Assembly: GCA_037444775.1 (NCBI GenBank)
Contig: JBBILU010000012.1
Coordinates: forward strand, 1-36,358
DNA: 36,358 bases
Origin: JBBILU01 sp037444775
GTDB lineage: Bacteria > Patescibacteriota > Gracilibacteria > BD1-5 > UBA6164
Direction of reading: 5' to 3'
Part shown: piece after piece, positions 1 through 11,203 of the stretch
Numbering within the stretch: the first letter of the stretch is position 1
Layout: each line of letters begins with the position of its first letter
The notes under the pieces: model-generated
The model's database searches: none
What the model was told of the DNA's origin: nothing
The model's input: the letters and a program-made list of their open reading frames with translations, nothing else
Made by a program: the position numbers and the translations under genes

Positions 1-266
1 AAAATTTATAATAAAAATATTTTAGTTTTTTAGGTAAAATTGTCAAAAGTTTTTTGAAGAAAATCTATTGACAATGGGAAAAAGTGTGTTGTAATAAAGT
101 CAATCTCGGTTTTTCAAATTCATCAAAACTTTTGTCAATTTTCTGATTTTTCTCAAAATTTCTCTATTAATTTATTTTCTAATTTTTTCTTTGAGGGAAA
201 GTATTTCAAATAATACTAAATTGCATAATTTATTATTTTCTCTGAAATTTTCATAATTTTTAAATT
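1..266. other. Non-coding AT-rich stretch downstream of rpoC
   Basis: I see no reading frame of any length here on either strand under code 25. It holds a loose inverted repeat (TTGTCAAAAGTTTT at 40-53 against AAAACTTTTGTCAA at 125-138, one mismatch) and a sigma70-like TTGACA-N18-TAATAA on the plus strand at 68-97, but nothing recognisable lies downstream of that promoter-like match. In DNA this AT-rich such matches arise easily. Confidence 0.5.
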
Positions 267-300
267 AAAAAAGCATTTACAAAAATGTAAATGCTTTTTT
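267..300 (-). terminator. Terminator of the rpoBC operon
   Basis: A perfect 14-bp stem (AAAAAAGCATTTAC / GTAAATGCTTTTTT) closes a 6-nt loop and ends in a run of T on both strands. It lies 13 nt beyond the rpoC stop codon. It has the form of an intrinsic terminator and could work in both directions. Confidence 0.85.
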
Positions 301-312
301 AGAATTGTCAAA

Positions 313-3300
313 TTAGAAATTACTTTCTTCTTCCATTTCACGAATAACTTCATCTAAATGAATTTCAGATAAATCTACCTCTGTATCTTCTGGATCAAAA
401 TAATCTTCTTCTGAGGAAACTTCTTCATTTATAAAATGAAGTTTTTTGTATTGTCTTCAAGCTGGAATTAATCTACCAATAATTACATTTTCTTTTAATT
501 GTTCTAATTTATCAATTTTTCAAGAAACAGATGACTCAACAAGTACTCTAACTGTCTCTTGGAAAGATGCAGCTGATAGCCAAGAATCTGTAAATAATGA
601 AATTTTTGTAATACCAAGTAAAAGTCTTTCTGCAATTCAAGCTTTTCTTCAATTTCTTATTAATCTATCATTTTCTTTTTTGAAAGCAATAATATCAACA
701 ATATCTCAAGGAAAAAATTCTGTATCTCATTTATCTATAACTCTAACTCTAGAGAACATTTGTCTAACAATCAATTCAATATGTTTAGAATTAACTGTTT
801 GTCATTGAGAAGAGTAAATAGATTTAATTTCATCAACTATATATTGTTCTGCTGCAATTACTCAAGATACATTCATTAATTTTTGAAGATTTAGACTTCA
901 AGCTGTAAGCTTTTGTCATTTTTCAACCTTGTCTCAAGTATTAACCAAAATAGTTTTACCTAATTCAAAATTATATTCATAAACTCTTGGTTCTGTATCT
1001 TTTATAACAATAAATCATTCTCAAACTTTTTTAACTATTCAAGCAAAATCAGAAACTAATTTTTGTTTTTCTTCTTTATTTCTTGCAATAATTTGTTTAG
1101 CTTTTACTTCTTGACCTACTTTTACTACTACTTCATATTTTTCATTGAAATAATATTCTTCTTCTTTTAAATCAAATGCTTTTACTTTTACTATAGTTGA
1201 ATTTTCTTTATGAAGTTTTTCAACTTCTCATTCTATATCAGAAATTTCTGCAATTAATTTAGGATTTCTAGCTTCAAATAATTCTTCAACTCTTGCAAGA
1301 CCTTGAGTCATATCTCAACCTTCTTTAGCAACTCAACCTGAGTGGAAAGTTCTCATCGTTAATTGAGTTCCTGGTTCTCAAATTGATTGTGCTGCAATTA
1401 CTCAAACTGGAGTTCAAATATCTACAATTTGATTTAATCATAAATCAAGTCAATAACATTTTCTACAAACTCAAGATTCTGAATCACAAGTCATAACAGA
1501 TCTGATATTTACTTCAGAAACATTATTCTCTTTCAAAACAAGTAAAACTGATTTATCAATAACTGTTCAAGCTGGAACTAAAACTTTAGAATCAATTTTT
1601 ACATCACGAGCTAAAGTATGAGAATAAATTTTTTCTTCAAAACTTTCATCAAAACTTCCCTTTCATTCTGTTTTTTTAACTGTTTTGTAATGTACAGTAT
1701 GACAATCATCTTCTTTTACAATTATGTTTTGGCTTGAATCAACAAGTCTTCTTGTCAAATATCAAGATTGTGCAGTTTTTAAGGCTGTATCTGATTTACC
1801 TTTTCTTCAACCATGAGTTGCAATAAAATATTCTAGTGTAGAAAATCATTCTTTTAGAGTTGATTTAATTGGAAGCTCAATTGTTTTACCTGTTGTAGAA
1901 GAAACAAGTCATTTCATTCAACATAATTGAGTAACATTTCACCAATTTCATCTTGCTCAAGAATCAATAAAGTTAAATACATGATTTGATGTTTTGAAAA
2001 GATTTTTCATTTCTTTTTCTATATTTTTCTTAACTTCAGCCCAAACTATAATAGATTGATTATATTTTTCTCAATCTGTCAAGAATCCTGACCAATGTTT
2101 TTTCAAAATATATTTTACTTTATCTGAAGCCTCATCAAGAAGTTTTTGTTTATTTTCAGGAACTATCATATCTTCTTTAGAAATAGTAAGACCTGAAATT
2201 GTAGCATATTTATATCAGAAATTTTTAATATCATTTACAAATTTTGCTGTATTTTCTGCTCATAATTTTTCAAATGAATCAGCCAAAAGTTTTTTCAAAG
2301 CTCATTTTCATAATTTTTCATTTATAAATCCTAATTCTTTAGGAACAATTTCATTAAACAAAAGTCTTCCATAACAAGTTTCTATTAATTCTCAATTTAA
2401 TCTAACTTTTACTGGAGTTTTAATTGTTATTACTCAAGCATTATAAGCATGAGTTACTTCATCAATATTACCAAAAACAAGTTCTGTTTTTCTTTCTTCA
2501 AAAGAGGAAACATAATAACAACCAAGAATCATATCTTGAGACGGAGAAACAATTGGATCTCAACTTGAAGGAGATAATAAATTTTTTGAAGTTATCATTA
2601 ATTCCCTTGCCTCTTTTTGAGCTTTGTCAGTTATTGGAAGATGAACTGCCATTTGATCTCAATCAAAATCTGCATTAAATGCAGAACAAGTCAAAGGATG
2701 TAATTGTATAGCTTTTCATTCTATCAAAACTGGTCTAAATGCTTGAATTCAAAGTCTATGTAAAGTTGGAGCTCTGTTCATCAAAACATATTTTCCCTGA
2801 ATAACTTCATGAAGAGCATCCCAAATTTCTTTTGGACCTCTTTCAATAAATTTTTCAGCATGTTTTACATTATAAACATAACCATTTTCTATAAGTTTAG
2901 CTATAATAAAAGGTTTAAATAGAATCATTGCCATAGTTTTTGGCAATCAGCATTCATCTAATTTTAATTCTGGTCAAACAACAATTACAGATCTAGCTGA
3001 ATAATCAACTCTTTTTCAAAGTAAGTTTTGCCTGAAACGACCTTGTTTACCTTTAAGAATTTCTGTTAAAGATTTTAATTTCTTTTTTGCAGCCGTAACG
3101 AAACCTGATCTATTACTTCTTGTTTCTCAAGTTAATAACATATCAACTGATTCTTGAAGCATTCTTTTTTCATTTTTCAAGATTACATCAGGAGCTCCTA
3201 ATTCAATTAATTTCTTTAATCTATTATTTCTATTAATAACTCTTCTATATAAATCATTCAAATCAGAACTTGCAAATCTTCAACCATCAAGTTGAATCAT

Positions 3301-4326
3301 TGGTCTTAAGTCTGGAGGCAAAATAGGTAATGCTTCCAAAATAAACCATTCTGGTTTTTGATTTGATTTAAGTAAATTAGATGCAAGTTTAATTTTTTGC
3401 ATAACTTTCTTAGCTTTTGCCTGAGAAGAAGTTTTTAATTCTCTTTGTTGTTCCTCAATATAAACATTCAAATCTATTCTAGAAAGTAGAACTTTTAAGA
3501 ATTCAGCTCAAGTTCAACCAGCAAATACATGTGGAAATTTTGAAGCTAAAACTCTATACTCTAATTCTCAAACTACTTCTCAAGCTGAAATATTTTTCAA
3601 AGATTTTCTCAAATCCTCAAATTCTTCAGTAAGTTCATCTAGTTTTTTCATAAGTAGTCCTTCTTGTTCTGAAAATTTCTTTGGAGTAAGTTCTCCAGAT
3701 TCTTTTTTCATTTTCAGCTCATTCATTTCTCTTTGAAGATTTTTTTGCATTTCTGATTTAGAAACTTTGAATCTATCTTCTAAATCTCTAAGAGCATCTG
3801 TTCTTTTTTCTTCATAAACATCAGTGATAATGTATGAAGCAAAATAAACAACTTGTTCTAATTTTTTTACTGGTAAATCTAATAATAAACCTATTCTTGA
3901 AGGCACAGATTTCAAATACCAAATATGTGCAACTGGAGCATGTAGATCAATATGTCACATTCTTTCTCTTCTAACAGATGCTTTTGTAACTTCAACTCAA
4001 CATCTTTCACAAACAACTCACTTGTATCTAATTCTTTTATATTTTCAACAAGCACATTCAAAGTTTTTTCTAGGTCCAAAAATTTGTTCACAAAACAATC
4101 AACCTCTTTCTGGTTTTTGAGTTCTATAGTTGATTGTCTCACTTATAAGAACTTTTCCGTGAGATAATTCTCTTATTCTTTCTGGTGAAGTAACTCAAAT
4201 AGATATTCAAGCTAAATTATCCAAATTTTTCCCTTTTGTAATATCCTGTTTTCCTATATTTTTGTTTATCTCGGAAAAATCAGTTATTCTATCATTCAAG
4301 AAATTATCTAAGTTTTTATCAAACAT
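313..4326 (-). CDS. rpoC: RNA polymerase subunit beta'
   Basis: Catalytic beta' subunit of DNA-directed RNA polymerase, 1337 residues with UGA = Gly. The N-terminus carries the zinc-ribbon (ECACGKYK, then CERCGVEVT), followed by RRERMGHI and PSRIGLLLDLP. The Mg-binding active site NADFDGDQMA lies near residue 553; its glycine (codon 556, bases 2659-2661) is a TGA. The reading frame from ATG at 4326 to TAA at 313 is open only under code 25, where it runs the normal length for the family. No Shine-Dalgarno sequence is obvious. Upstream, instead of rpoB, lies a toxin-antitoxin pair, with a 147-nt spacer that contains a hairpin. The C-terminus is followed by a strong terminator, so this is the last gene of the rpoB-antitoxin-toxin-rpoC unit. 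Confidence 0.98.
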
Positions 4327-4363
4327 GAAATGTTAAATTAGGAATTAATCTTGTTCTATGAAG

Positions 4364-4390
4364 CCTACAAAGGGATAAAACCCTTTGTGG
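4364..4390 (-). promoter_or_regulatory. Leader hairpin before rpoC
   Basis: ACAAAGGG (4367-4374) and CCCTTTGT (4381-4388) form a perfect 8-bp stem with a 6-nt loop, extended by a CC/GG pair past a bulge. It lies about 40 nt before the rpoC start and has no U tract, so it is not a typical terminator. It could be a processing or mRNA-stability element separating toxin-antitoxin and rpoC messages. That role is inferred from position only. Confidence 0.4.
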
Positions 4391-4473
4391 ACATTTTGTT
4401 AAATGTTATTGCTATAATAAAGATTTTCACTTTTATTTTATATATTAACAGTAAATATTTCTGAATATAAATT

Positions 4474-4749
4474 TTACTCCCAAAGATTTTTATATTTAAA
4501 TATAGATAAAATAAATATAACATTTAAATCTATTTTATAAACAATAGTAAATTTATATTTAGGTTCTACAATTTTTCTAATATCATTTTTTATTATTTTG
4601 CCTAAAAAAGGAAATATAGAAATCATATTGATTGAATGATCTATTTTATTCAAAACCTCATTTGCATAAAATAAATTATCTTGAGCAATATATTGTCATA
4701 TTTGTAAATATTCAAAATTTGCTTCATCAGTAAATTCTATCTTATACAT
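4474..4749 (-). CDS. ParE/RelE-superfamily toxin
   Basis: A 91-residue protein with the ParE/RelE toxin layout: an N-terminal strand (MYKIEFTDEA), two helices (QYIAQDN, then ANEVLNKIDHSI), the segment FPFLGKIIKND, and the C-terminal strands with R-K-I-V, YKFTIVYKI and the closing IFILSIFKYKNL. Members inhibit gyrase (ParE) or cleave mRNA on the ribosome (RelE); this sequence pattern, with FP-LG and a late Y-I-VYKI, is nearer ParE. One UGA codon is read as Gly. The ATG overlaps the 3' end of the antitoxin gene by 13 nt, the usual translational coupling of such pairs. The pair sits between rpoB and rpoC on the same strand, which is unusual. Family assignment is good; the target is not known. 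Confidence 0.8.
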
Positions 4750-4916
4750 AAAATTTCTTGATTATTAAATATTTTTTCTCTTGATTGTTTTTTAACTTGT
4801 TCATAAGGAATAGTTTTTCAATATTTTAAATCATCTAATCATCTTAAAATACTTTGCACCTCTTCATAAGTAAAACCATCTTGTTTCAAAATTTCAATTA
4901 AAAATTTATTTTCCAT
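4737..4916 (-). CDS. Small antitoxin paired with ParE-like toxin
   Basis: A 59-residue protein read from ATG at 4916 to TAG, too short for most gene callers and containing two UGA glycines. The sequence has a helical, charged character (FTYEEVQSILRGLDDLKYGK and a basic, Lys/Gln/Arg-rich tail) expected of the antitoxin of a ParE/RelE pair, but it matches no antitoxin family that I can name. Its position supports the role: it comes immediately before the toxin and overlaps it by 13 nt. It begins only 19 nt after the rpoB stop codon, so it is probably co-transcribed from the rpoB promoter, which would tie antitoxin supply to RNA polymerase synthesis. Confidence 0.7.
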
Positions 4917-4935
4917 AATATTTAAAATTTAAAAA

Positions 4936-7900
4936 TTATTCTTCTTTATTTTCTTCACTCGCAACAGCTAAATTTACTCTATTCTCAATTTCTATAATTT
5001 TTTCATATTCTAAAGCCATTTTGTTTTCTTTTTCTTCTACTTGTTCTTTACCCAACAAATCTACATCTAATCAAATTGCTTGTAATTCTTTAATCAATAC
5101 ATTAAATGATTCTGGAATATTTGGCTTTTTAATTGGAGCACTTTTTACAATTGCTTCATAAGCTTGAGTTCTACCCGCAACATCATCTGATTTAATAGTA
5201 ATCATTTCTTGCAAGATGTGACTTGCTGCATAAGCTTCAAGAGCCCAAACCTCCATTTCCCCAAATCTTTGTCCTCAATTTTGAGCTTTCCCTCAAAGTG
5301 GTTGTTGAGTTACCATTGAGTAAGGTCAAACAGATCTAGCATGAATTTTGTCTTCAACTAAATGGTGAAGTTTCATCATAAATTTCTTTCAAACAGTTGT
5401 TCTTTCTTTGAAAGGTTCTCATGTTTCTCCATCATATAATTGAATTTTTCAATCTGGATCCATTCAAGCTTTTTCCATTAAATTAGTAATTTGTTCTATA
5501 CTAATTCAATTCAAAACTGGAGTTGCTACTTTGATTCCTAATTTTTCTGCTGCATAACCTAAATGTGTTTCAAGAACTTGCCCAATATTCATTCTCGAAA
5601 TTACTCAAAGTGGATTCAAAATTATATCAACAGGTGTTCCATCAGCCATAAAAGGCATATCTGAAACAGGAACTATTCTTGAAACAATTCATTTATTTCA
5701 GTGTCTTCAAGCCATTTTATCTCAAACTTCTATTTTTCTTGTTTGAGCAATAAAAACTTTTACTTGTTTAAAAACTCATGTTGGAAGATTATCTCAGTTT
5801 TCTCTTTTAAGAATTTCTACATTCAAAACTTTTCAACCTTGTCAGCTTGGAAGTCTTAATGAAGAATCTTTTACATCTTTAGATTTATCTCAAAATATTG
5901 CTCTAAGAAGTCTTTCTTCAGGTGATAATTCTTGCTCTCATTTTGGAGTAATTTTTCAAACTAATATAGAACCTCATTCTACATAAGCTCAAATTCTAAC
6001 AACTCAATCGACATCTAAATCTTTTAATTTTGCACTTGAAACATTTGGAATATCATCTGTAGTTTGTTCAGGTCCTAGTTTAGTTTCACGAACATCTAGT
6101 GAATATTCTTTAATATGTATACTTGTGAAATAATCTTCTTCGACAACTTTTGATGAAAGAATAATCGCATCCTCAAAGTTATAACCTTTCCAAGGCATAT
6201 AAGCAACTGTCAAGTTTCTTCAAAGAGCTAATTCCCCGTTTTCCATTGCTTGTCAATCTACAAGAATATCTCAAGCTTTGAATTTTTGAGCATGTGAAAC
6301 AAGAGGTCTTTGATGAATTAATTCATCTCAATTAGATCTTTTGAAAGTTTTTAATTCATAAATTTTCTTTTCTCAAGATTTGTACAAAACTGTAATATGC
6401 TTAGCATCAACTCAAAGAATTTCTCAATCCTCACGAGCAACTATTACATATCAAGAACCTTCTCAAACTATTCTTTCCATACCAGTTCAAACAATTGGAG
6501 CTTGTGGTCTAACAAGTGGAACTCATTGTCTCATCATGTTTGAACCCATTTCAGCTCTAGTTGCATCATCATGTTCCAAAAACGGAATAAGAGAAGTTTC
6601 AACGGACATAACTTGTTTTGGAGAAACATCAATATGAGTAACTTGTCTAATATGAGAAATTGTTGGTTCGTTTGCAGCCCTAGCTGAAATACGAGTTAAT
6701 GAACAATTTCCAAATTTATCAAATTCAGTATTTGCTTCAGCAATAACTAATTGCCTTTCTTGATAAGCATCAAAATAGTCAAATTCATTACTCAAATATC
6801 ATCTAACTTCTATATTTTCAGATTTTATTTTTTCTTTAATTTCTTTTGCAATTTCTTCAGTAATATATTCTTTTTCTCAAATAATTAATTCTCCAGAATC
6901 TGATTCTATATCATTTAAAACTATTTTGTTTACTAAATCTTTTCAGTCATTTTTTGCAAAATGTTTTATTGCTCTATATGGAGTTAATAAAAATCAATAT
7001 TTATTTACTCTTGCATAAGTTGCAAAATGTAAAACAAGTCAAATATTTGGTCCTTCTGGTGTACAAATAGGACAAATTCTTCAATATTGAGTTGGATGCA
7101 CATCTCTTACTTCAAAAGATGCTCTTTCTCTAGTTAATCAACCAGGTCAAAGTGCTGAAACTCTTCTCTTATGTCATAATTCTGATAAAGGATTTGTTTG
7201 ATCCATGAATTGAGATAATTGACTTGAACCAAAAAATTCTTTCAAAATTGCAATTACTGGTCTTGAATTTATAAATGTTCAAGGAGTTGCATCATCTAAA
7301 TCAACAATAGTCATCCTATCTTTTGCAATTCTTTCCATTCTAGCAATTCAAACCTTAATCTTATCCATAACAAGTTCTCAAACAGATCTAACTCTTCTGT
7401 TTTCAAGGTGATCTATATCATCAATAAAATGATCTTTAGCTCATTTACACAAGTTAAGATAATATTTCAAAGAAACTAAAATATCTTCTATATTTAAGAA
7501 ACTTCCATTTTCATCTTCATATTTAGTTTTTAATCCAAGTTTTGATTGCATTTTCATTCTAGCAATTCTTCAAAGATCAAATCTTTTTTCACTAAAAAAT
7601 GTAACATTAAATAATTCTTCAACTCTTTCATCAGTTGCTAAATCACCTGGTCTAAGCAATTTATAAAGTGTATGCCAAGCTTCTAATTTATTACGAGTTT
7701 TATCCTTTTCTAGAGTTGGAGCAATATTATTTGCAATAATTTCATCTCACAAATCTTTAAAAGCATCTAATATTTCTGCATTAGATTCCATCCCCCAAGC
7801 TCTCAAAAGAACTGATAAAGGAAGTTTTCTTTTTTTATCTATTTTAACATTTATAACTCATCTTTTTTCAATATCAACTTCAAACCAAGAACCTTTTTGA

Positions 7901-8403
7901 GGAATAAATTTTAAAGCAAATCAACCTTCTTCTCCGTGAGTAAAAAATACTCAAGTAGATCTAATAATTTGGTTTACAATAACTCTTTCAATTCAGTTAA
8001 CAATAAAAGTTGCCATTCATGTCATAAGAGGAATTCCTCACATATAAACATCTTGTTCTTTTATTTCCCCAGTTTCTTTATTCAACATTTCAAATCTAAC
8101 TTTCAAAGGAGCTTCATAGTTCAAGTTCTTTCTTTTACAAGTTTCTGGATCAAACTTTGGTTCTTCCAAAGCCATTCATTTATAGTAAATACTTACTTTT
8201 TCTCAAGAAAAGTCTTCAATAGGAAAACTTTCAGCAAAAACTTCATCAAGTCATTTTTTTAAAAAGTCGTTATAAGAATCAAGTTGTACTTCAAGTAATT
8301 CTGGAATTCAAGCAATACTTCTATCATCAGTAAAGTAGTGCCTTCATTTTATTTCGTACAAACTTCAAACTTGTTTTACTTTATCACTAGCCTCTTTAGC
8401 CAT
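4936..8403 (-). CDS. rpoB: RNA polymerase subunit beta
   Basis: Beta subunit of RNA polymerase, 1155 residues with UGA = Gly, somewhat shorter than the enterobacterial subunit but normal for small-genome bacteria. Visible landmarks are the segment VAYMPWKGYNFEDAIILS, the GDKMAGRHGNKGIVS motif near the catalytic centre (several of its glycines are TGA), and the C-terminal MEVWALEAYAA helix that contacts beta'. The start is the ATG at 8403, giving MAKEASDKVKQVG; no in-frame alternative upstream looks better. It is the first gene of its unit: a promoter lies about 65 nt upstream, and the previous minus-strand operon ends in a terminator at 8512-8546. Confidence 0.98.
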
Positions 8404-8466
8404 AAAAAATAAATTAGTTAAAAATGTAAAAACTCTTAAAACACAAAAAATTGCCCTACCTCATCT

Positions 8467-8494
8467 ATCATAACTCAATCGAAGGTAGTGCCAA
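8467..8494 (-). promoter_or_regulatory. Probable rpoB promoter
   Basis: On the minus strand TTGGCA (8489-8494) and TATGAT (8467-8472) are separated by 16 nt, close to the sigma70 consensus. This places transcription start about 55 nt before the rpoB ATG, just after the terminator of the upstream operon. The match is by eye. Confidence 0.55.
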
Positions 8495-8511
8495 CGGGAA
8501 AGAGTTTATTT

Positions 8512-8546
8512 ATAAAGAAAAAAAAAGCAAATTAAATTTGCTTTTT
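8512..8546 (-). terminator. Terminator after the sua5 operon
   Basis: GCAAAT (8527-8532) and ATTTGC (8536-8541) form a stem extended by A/T pairs, followed on the minus strand by a run of nine T residues. It lies about 90 nt past the sua5 stop and separates that operon from rpoB. Confidence 0.75.
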
Positions 8547-8549
8547 CTA

Positions 8550-8603
8550 TCTATCGTCCCGTTTCAAATCCGACCAGTTTTTAGATACAAAACTTGGAAA
8601 TCC
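8550..8603. repeat. Palindromic dispersed repeat, copy A
   Basis: Begins TCTATCGTCCCGTTTCAAAT and continues through CCGACCAGTTTTTAGATAC to AAAACTTGG. The left arm is intact, while the right arm (AAAACTTGGAAATCC) is only a partial inverted copy. The same sequence recurs at 11204 and, reverse-complemented, at 29569. It lies between the sua5 stop and the sua5 terminator. Confidence 0.8.
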
Positions 8604-8634
8604 AATATTTACTCCAAATTTCTTTAAAATTTCT

Positions 8635-9621
8635 CTAGTTTCTTAAACAAGCTCTTTTTAAGCGATCCATTATGGCTAAACCCATTCATTTTTCTTCAAA
8701 AGATTCACAAAATACTACATCTAAATTATATTTATCTACTTCTCTCAGGGTATTAAATAAATTTTTTGATACTGTATTTAGATCTTTTGTACTTCAAACT
8801 AAAAATAATTTATCTACATTTGAATATTTATGTTCATTTTCTACTGTTGTTATAATTCATATTTTTTTTCATATATTTTTATATTCAATTAAAATATCAT
8901 AAATATTTCCAAAGTCATCAAACAAAAACATTTCTGTATCTGGTGAATAGTGACGATATTTCATTCATGGACATTTTATGGCTTGTTTTTTTTCTTTATT
9001 TCATCAATTCTGATGAATTTCTATATCTGGTAGAGCTTCTTTTAATTGTTCAAAAGAAATTCCTCAAGGTCTTAATAATAAATATGGATAAACTGTTAAG
9101 TCAATGACAGTAGATTCAAGTCAAACTGTTGTTTCTCATCAATCTAAGATATAATCAACACTATCTCATAAATCATCTTTTACATGTTTCGCAGAAGTTG
9201 GACTTGGCTTTCATGATAAATTAGCTGAAGGAGCAGCTATAGGAGTACCTGATTCTTTTATTAATTTTAAAGCAATATCATTATTAGGAATGCGAATAGC
9301 AACTGTGTTTGTTCAAGCAGTAACCTCATCTATTACATTATTTTTTTCTAAAATAACAGTAAGTGGTCAAGGCCAAAATTTGCTTCACAACAAATAAACT
9401 ACTTCTGGTATATTTGAAGCAATATTTTTTATTTTATCTATACTGTCTATATGAACTATAAGTGGATTATCTTGTGGTCTTCATTTTATTTCAAATATTC
9501 TTTTAATTGCATTTTTATCATAAATACTTGCTCATAGTCAATATACAGTTTCTGTAGGAAATGCTACAACTCATCAATTTTTAATAATATTTGATGCATA
9601 TTTTATAGATTCTTTTAACAT
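8635..9621 (-). CDS. sua5: Threonylcarbamoyl-AMP synthase, Sua5/TsaC long form
   Basis: Makes L-threonylcarbamoyl-AMP from threonine, bicarbonate and ATP, the first step of the t6A37 modification of ANN-decoding tRNAs. The 328-residue product has the YrdC-domain signatures: GGVVAFPTETVYGLG near residue 16, KGRPQDNPLIVHI, WPGPLTVIL, and GTPIAAPSANLSGKPSPT. It then has the GMKYRHYSP linker and a C-terminal Sua5 domain ending GLAIMDRLKRAC, so it is the long Sua5 rather than the short TsaC. Numerous Gly residues are TGA. It starts 4 nt after the DUF6671 stop codon, so the two are translationally close and share an operon. TsaE, a later component of the same pathway, is encoded at 32.5 kb in this window. 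Confidence 0.96.
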
Positions 9622-9625
9622 AATT

Positions 9626-10477
9626 TTAAGGGTTACAATTTGGACATTCTCAAGGATCTGCAAAATCTCAGTATTTCTCTATCTTTACTTCTTTAGAAAA
9701 ATTACATTTATCACAGAAATATATCTCAGAAATAGGTATATTTGTAGGCAAAAGACATCATCAACATGGTAATCATCTTTTTATATCTTTCACAATAAAT
9801 CAAGGAGCTCAACAATTTGGACACTCTGATTGTATATTTTTTACTAAATCATTGATAGATAATTCTATATTTTTCATACGTGTAGGATTTCTAAAAGCTC
9901 TCATATCAGTTTCAAGATACACTTTTTTTATAAATGGAAATGATAATAATTTGTTAACAGATTTCTTTAAATCATTTTCAGTGTTTATATTTTTATATAT
10001 AAAAAAATTAATATTTTCCCTCAAACGAACAATTATTCAATATTCTGGAAATCACCATTCTTTTGCAGTTTTTATAGCATCTTCTACACTTGTTACATAT
10101 TTTCAGTTAACATTTGTATTTGGACTAAGATAATGTCATCTAATCTCAAGATTATTTTTTCTATCAACTAATAATGATAACTCAAAATCTGAATTTATAA
10201 AAGGAAGTCATTTATGCATTCAAAAACTTCATTCATTAGAAATTCATAAATCACAACCTGAAATATCCATTGCATGATAAACTTTCAATCTAGCAGCTTC
10301 TAACATATCTCAACTTCTTTTAATATCTCTAGTAAAAGTCCCAAATTTATCTGTATTTAAATTATCTAATGTAATACATTTTACACCTAAACTTTTTTCT
10401 AAAAGAGGCTGTATAACAGTTTCTTTTTTATGCATAGTTGCAATAACTAGTTTGCGATTTTTAAAATAATTGTTCAT
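9626..10477 (-). CDS. DUF6671 family protein
   Basis: A 283-residue protein without an assigned function. I recognise the DUF6671 pattern: N-terminal IATMHKKETVIQPLLEKSLG, then NTDKFGTFTRDIKR, the segment ISNEGSFGMHKGLPF, a central DRKNNLEIRG, and a late TDMRAFRNPTRM. The C-terminus has four zinc-finger-like Cys pairs: CPNCGAPGF, LPCGGC, FCDKC and ECPNC. The zinc ribbon and the conserved Asp/Glu/His residues suggest an enzyme that binds metal, possibly acting on nucleic acid or a nucleotide, but this is inference. It is immediately upstream of sua5 in the same operon (4-nt gap), a hint of a link to tRNA modification that context alone cannot prove. The start ATG at 10477 is followed directly by the conserved N-terminus. 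Confidence 0.85.
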
Positions 10478-10524
10478 TTATCTTATCTATTTGTTAAAAT
10501 TATTAATTACAATTAATTTAGAAT

Positions 10525-10842
10525 TTATTTTTTATTTGCAAATAATACTATTTTATTTCATCAAATATATTTTCAATTTACAAGTATTTTGGCAGCAGTT
10601 CAAAAAAGATGCCATGCAGATCATGCAATTACTTCTATTATTGTACCATCATCTAATTTATAGCTTATTTTTCCTCAAATCATATCTTTCATAGATACTC
10701 ATGAATTCATATCTTTTTCTTGTAAAACTACACTTTTTCAATCTACAAAAAGCTCTTCTTTTGTATATCAATCCCAAGTCCACTCATTTATAAATTTTAT
10801 TAAATGTGTTTTATATTCACATTCCCAAGTTTTTATAGCCAT
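10525..10842 (-). CDS. Small protein of unknown function
   Basis: 105 residues from ATG at 10842 to TAA at 10525. It is cytosolic in appearance, with no signal peptide or membrane segment. Visible features are an N-terminal MAIKTWECEYKTH, the segment TKEELFVDGKSVVLQEKD, a central glycine-rich KDMIGGKISYKLDDGT, and a hydrophobic AGSAWHLFGTAAKILVNGK. The alternating hydrophobic and turn residues (LFVDGKSV, KILVNGKYIGG) suggest a mostly beta protein. I cannot assign it to a family. It lies 47 nt upstream of the DUF6671 gene on the same strand and is probably co-transcribed. Ten UGA glycines make it invisible under the standard code. Confidence 0.7.
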
Positions 10843-10875
10843 ATATATAAAATTAAGTTGTAAGATTAAGTTATG

Positions 10876-11103
10876 CTAAATTTTTTCTAAAGTATTTTTT
10901 AAATCCAAAAAATATTTCCTTGTCAAATAAATTAATAGAGTATAATATACAATTGTAAAAATAGGATCATATAAAGTTGCTTCTTTTGGTATATTATTTT
11001 CTCAATAAATAATTCATAAAACTAGTATATATAATATCATTAAAGGTATTAGAAAAAATATAATAGATCTTATAAAAGCAACAAATCAAATTGCAAAATA
11101 TCT
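10876..11103 (-). CDS. C-terminal part of a membrane protein, cut by the assembly gap
   Basis: The last 75 residues of a protein whose 5' part lies in the run of N. Two strongly hydrophobic stretches can be seen (FAIGFVAFIRSIIFFLIPLM, running into ILYILVLGIIYG, then FTIVYYTLLIYL), so it is an integral membrane protein with at least two or three helices. The short cytosolic tail ends KNTLEKI. No family motif is visible. The frame is open throughout to TAG at 10876 if UGA is Gly. It lies 33 nt before the small unknown gene on the same strand. Confidence 0.6.
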
Positions 11104-11203
11104 NNNNNNNNNNNNNNNNNNNNNNNNNNNNNNNNNNNNNNNNNNNNNNNNNNNNNNNNNNNNNNNNNNNNNNNNNNNNNNNNNNNNNNNNNNNNNNNNN
11201 NNN
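11104..11203. other. Assembly gap of 100 N
   Basis: Exactly 100 N, the conventional length for a gap of unknown size. It removes the 5' part of the membrane protein gene and ends immediately at the first base of repeat copy B, so the assembler probably broke at this multi-copy sequence. Distances across it should not be trusted. Confidence 0.95.

Noticed and set aside
68..97. Promoter TTGACA-N18-TAATAA on the plus strand
   Set aside because: No gene or RNA can be recognised downstream, and such matches are easy to find in AT-rich sequence.
446..808. Plus-strand open frame opposite rpoC
   Set aside because: Antisense shadow of the rpoC C-terminal region; no start signal or domain.
8453..8494. 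Attenuator hairpin in the rpoB leader (CCTACCT / AGGTAG)
   Set aside because: The stem is only six to eight pairs with a loop over 20 nt, and its arms overlap a better promoter match, so I kept the promoter.
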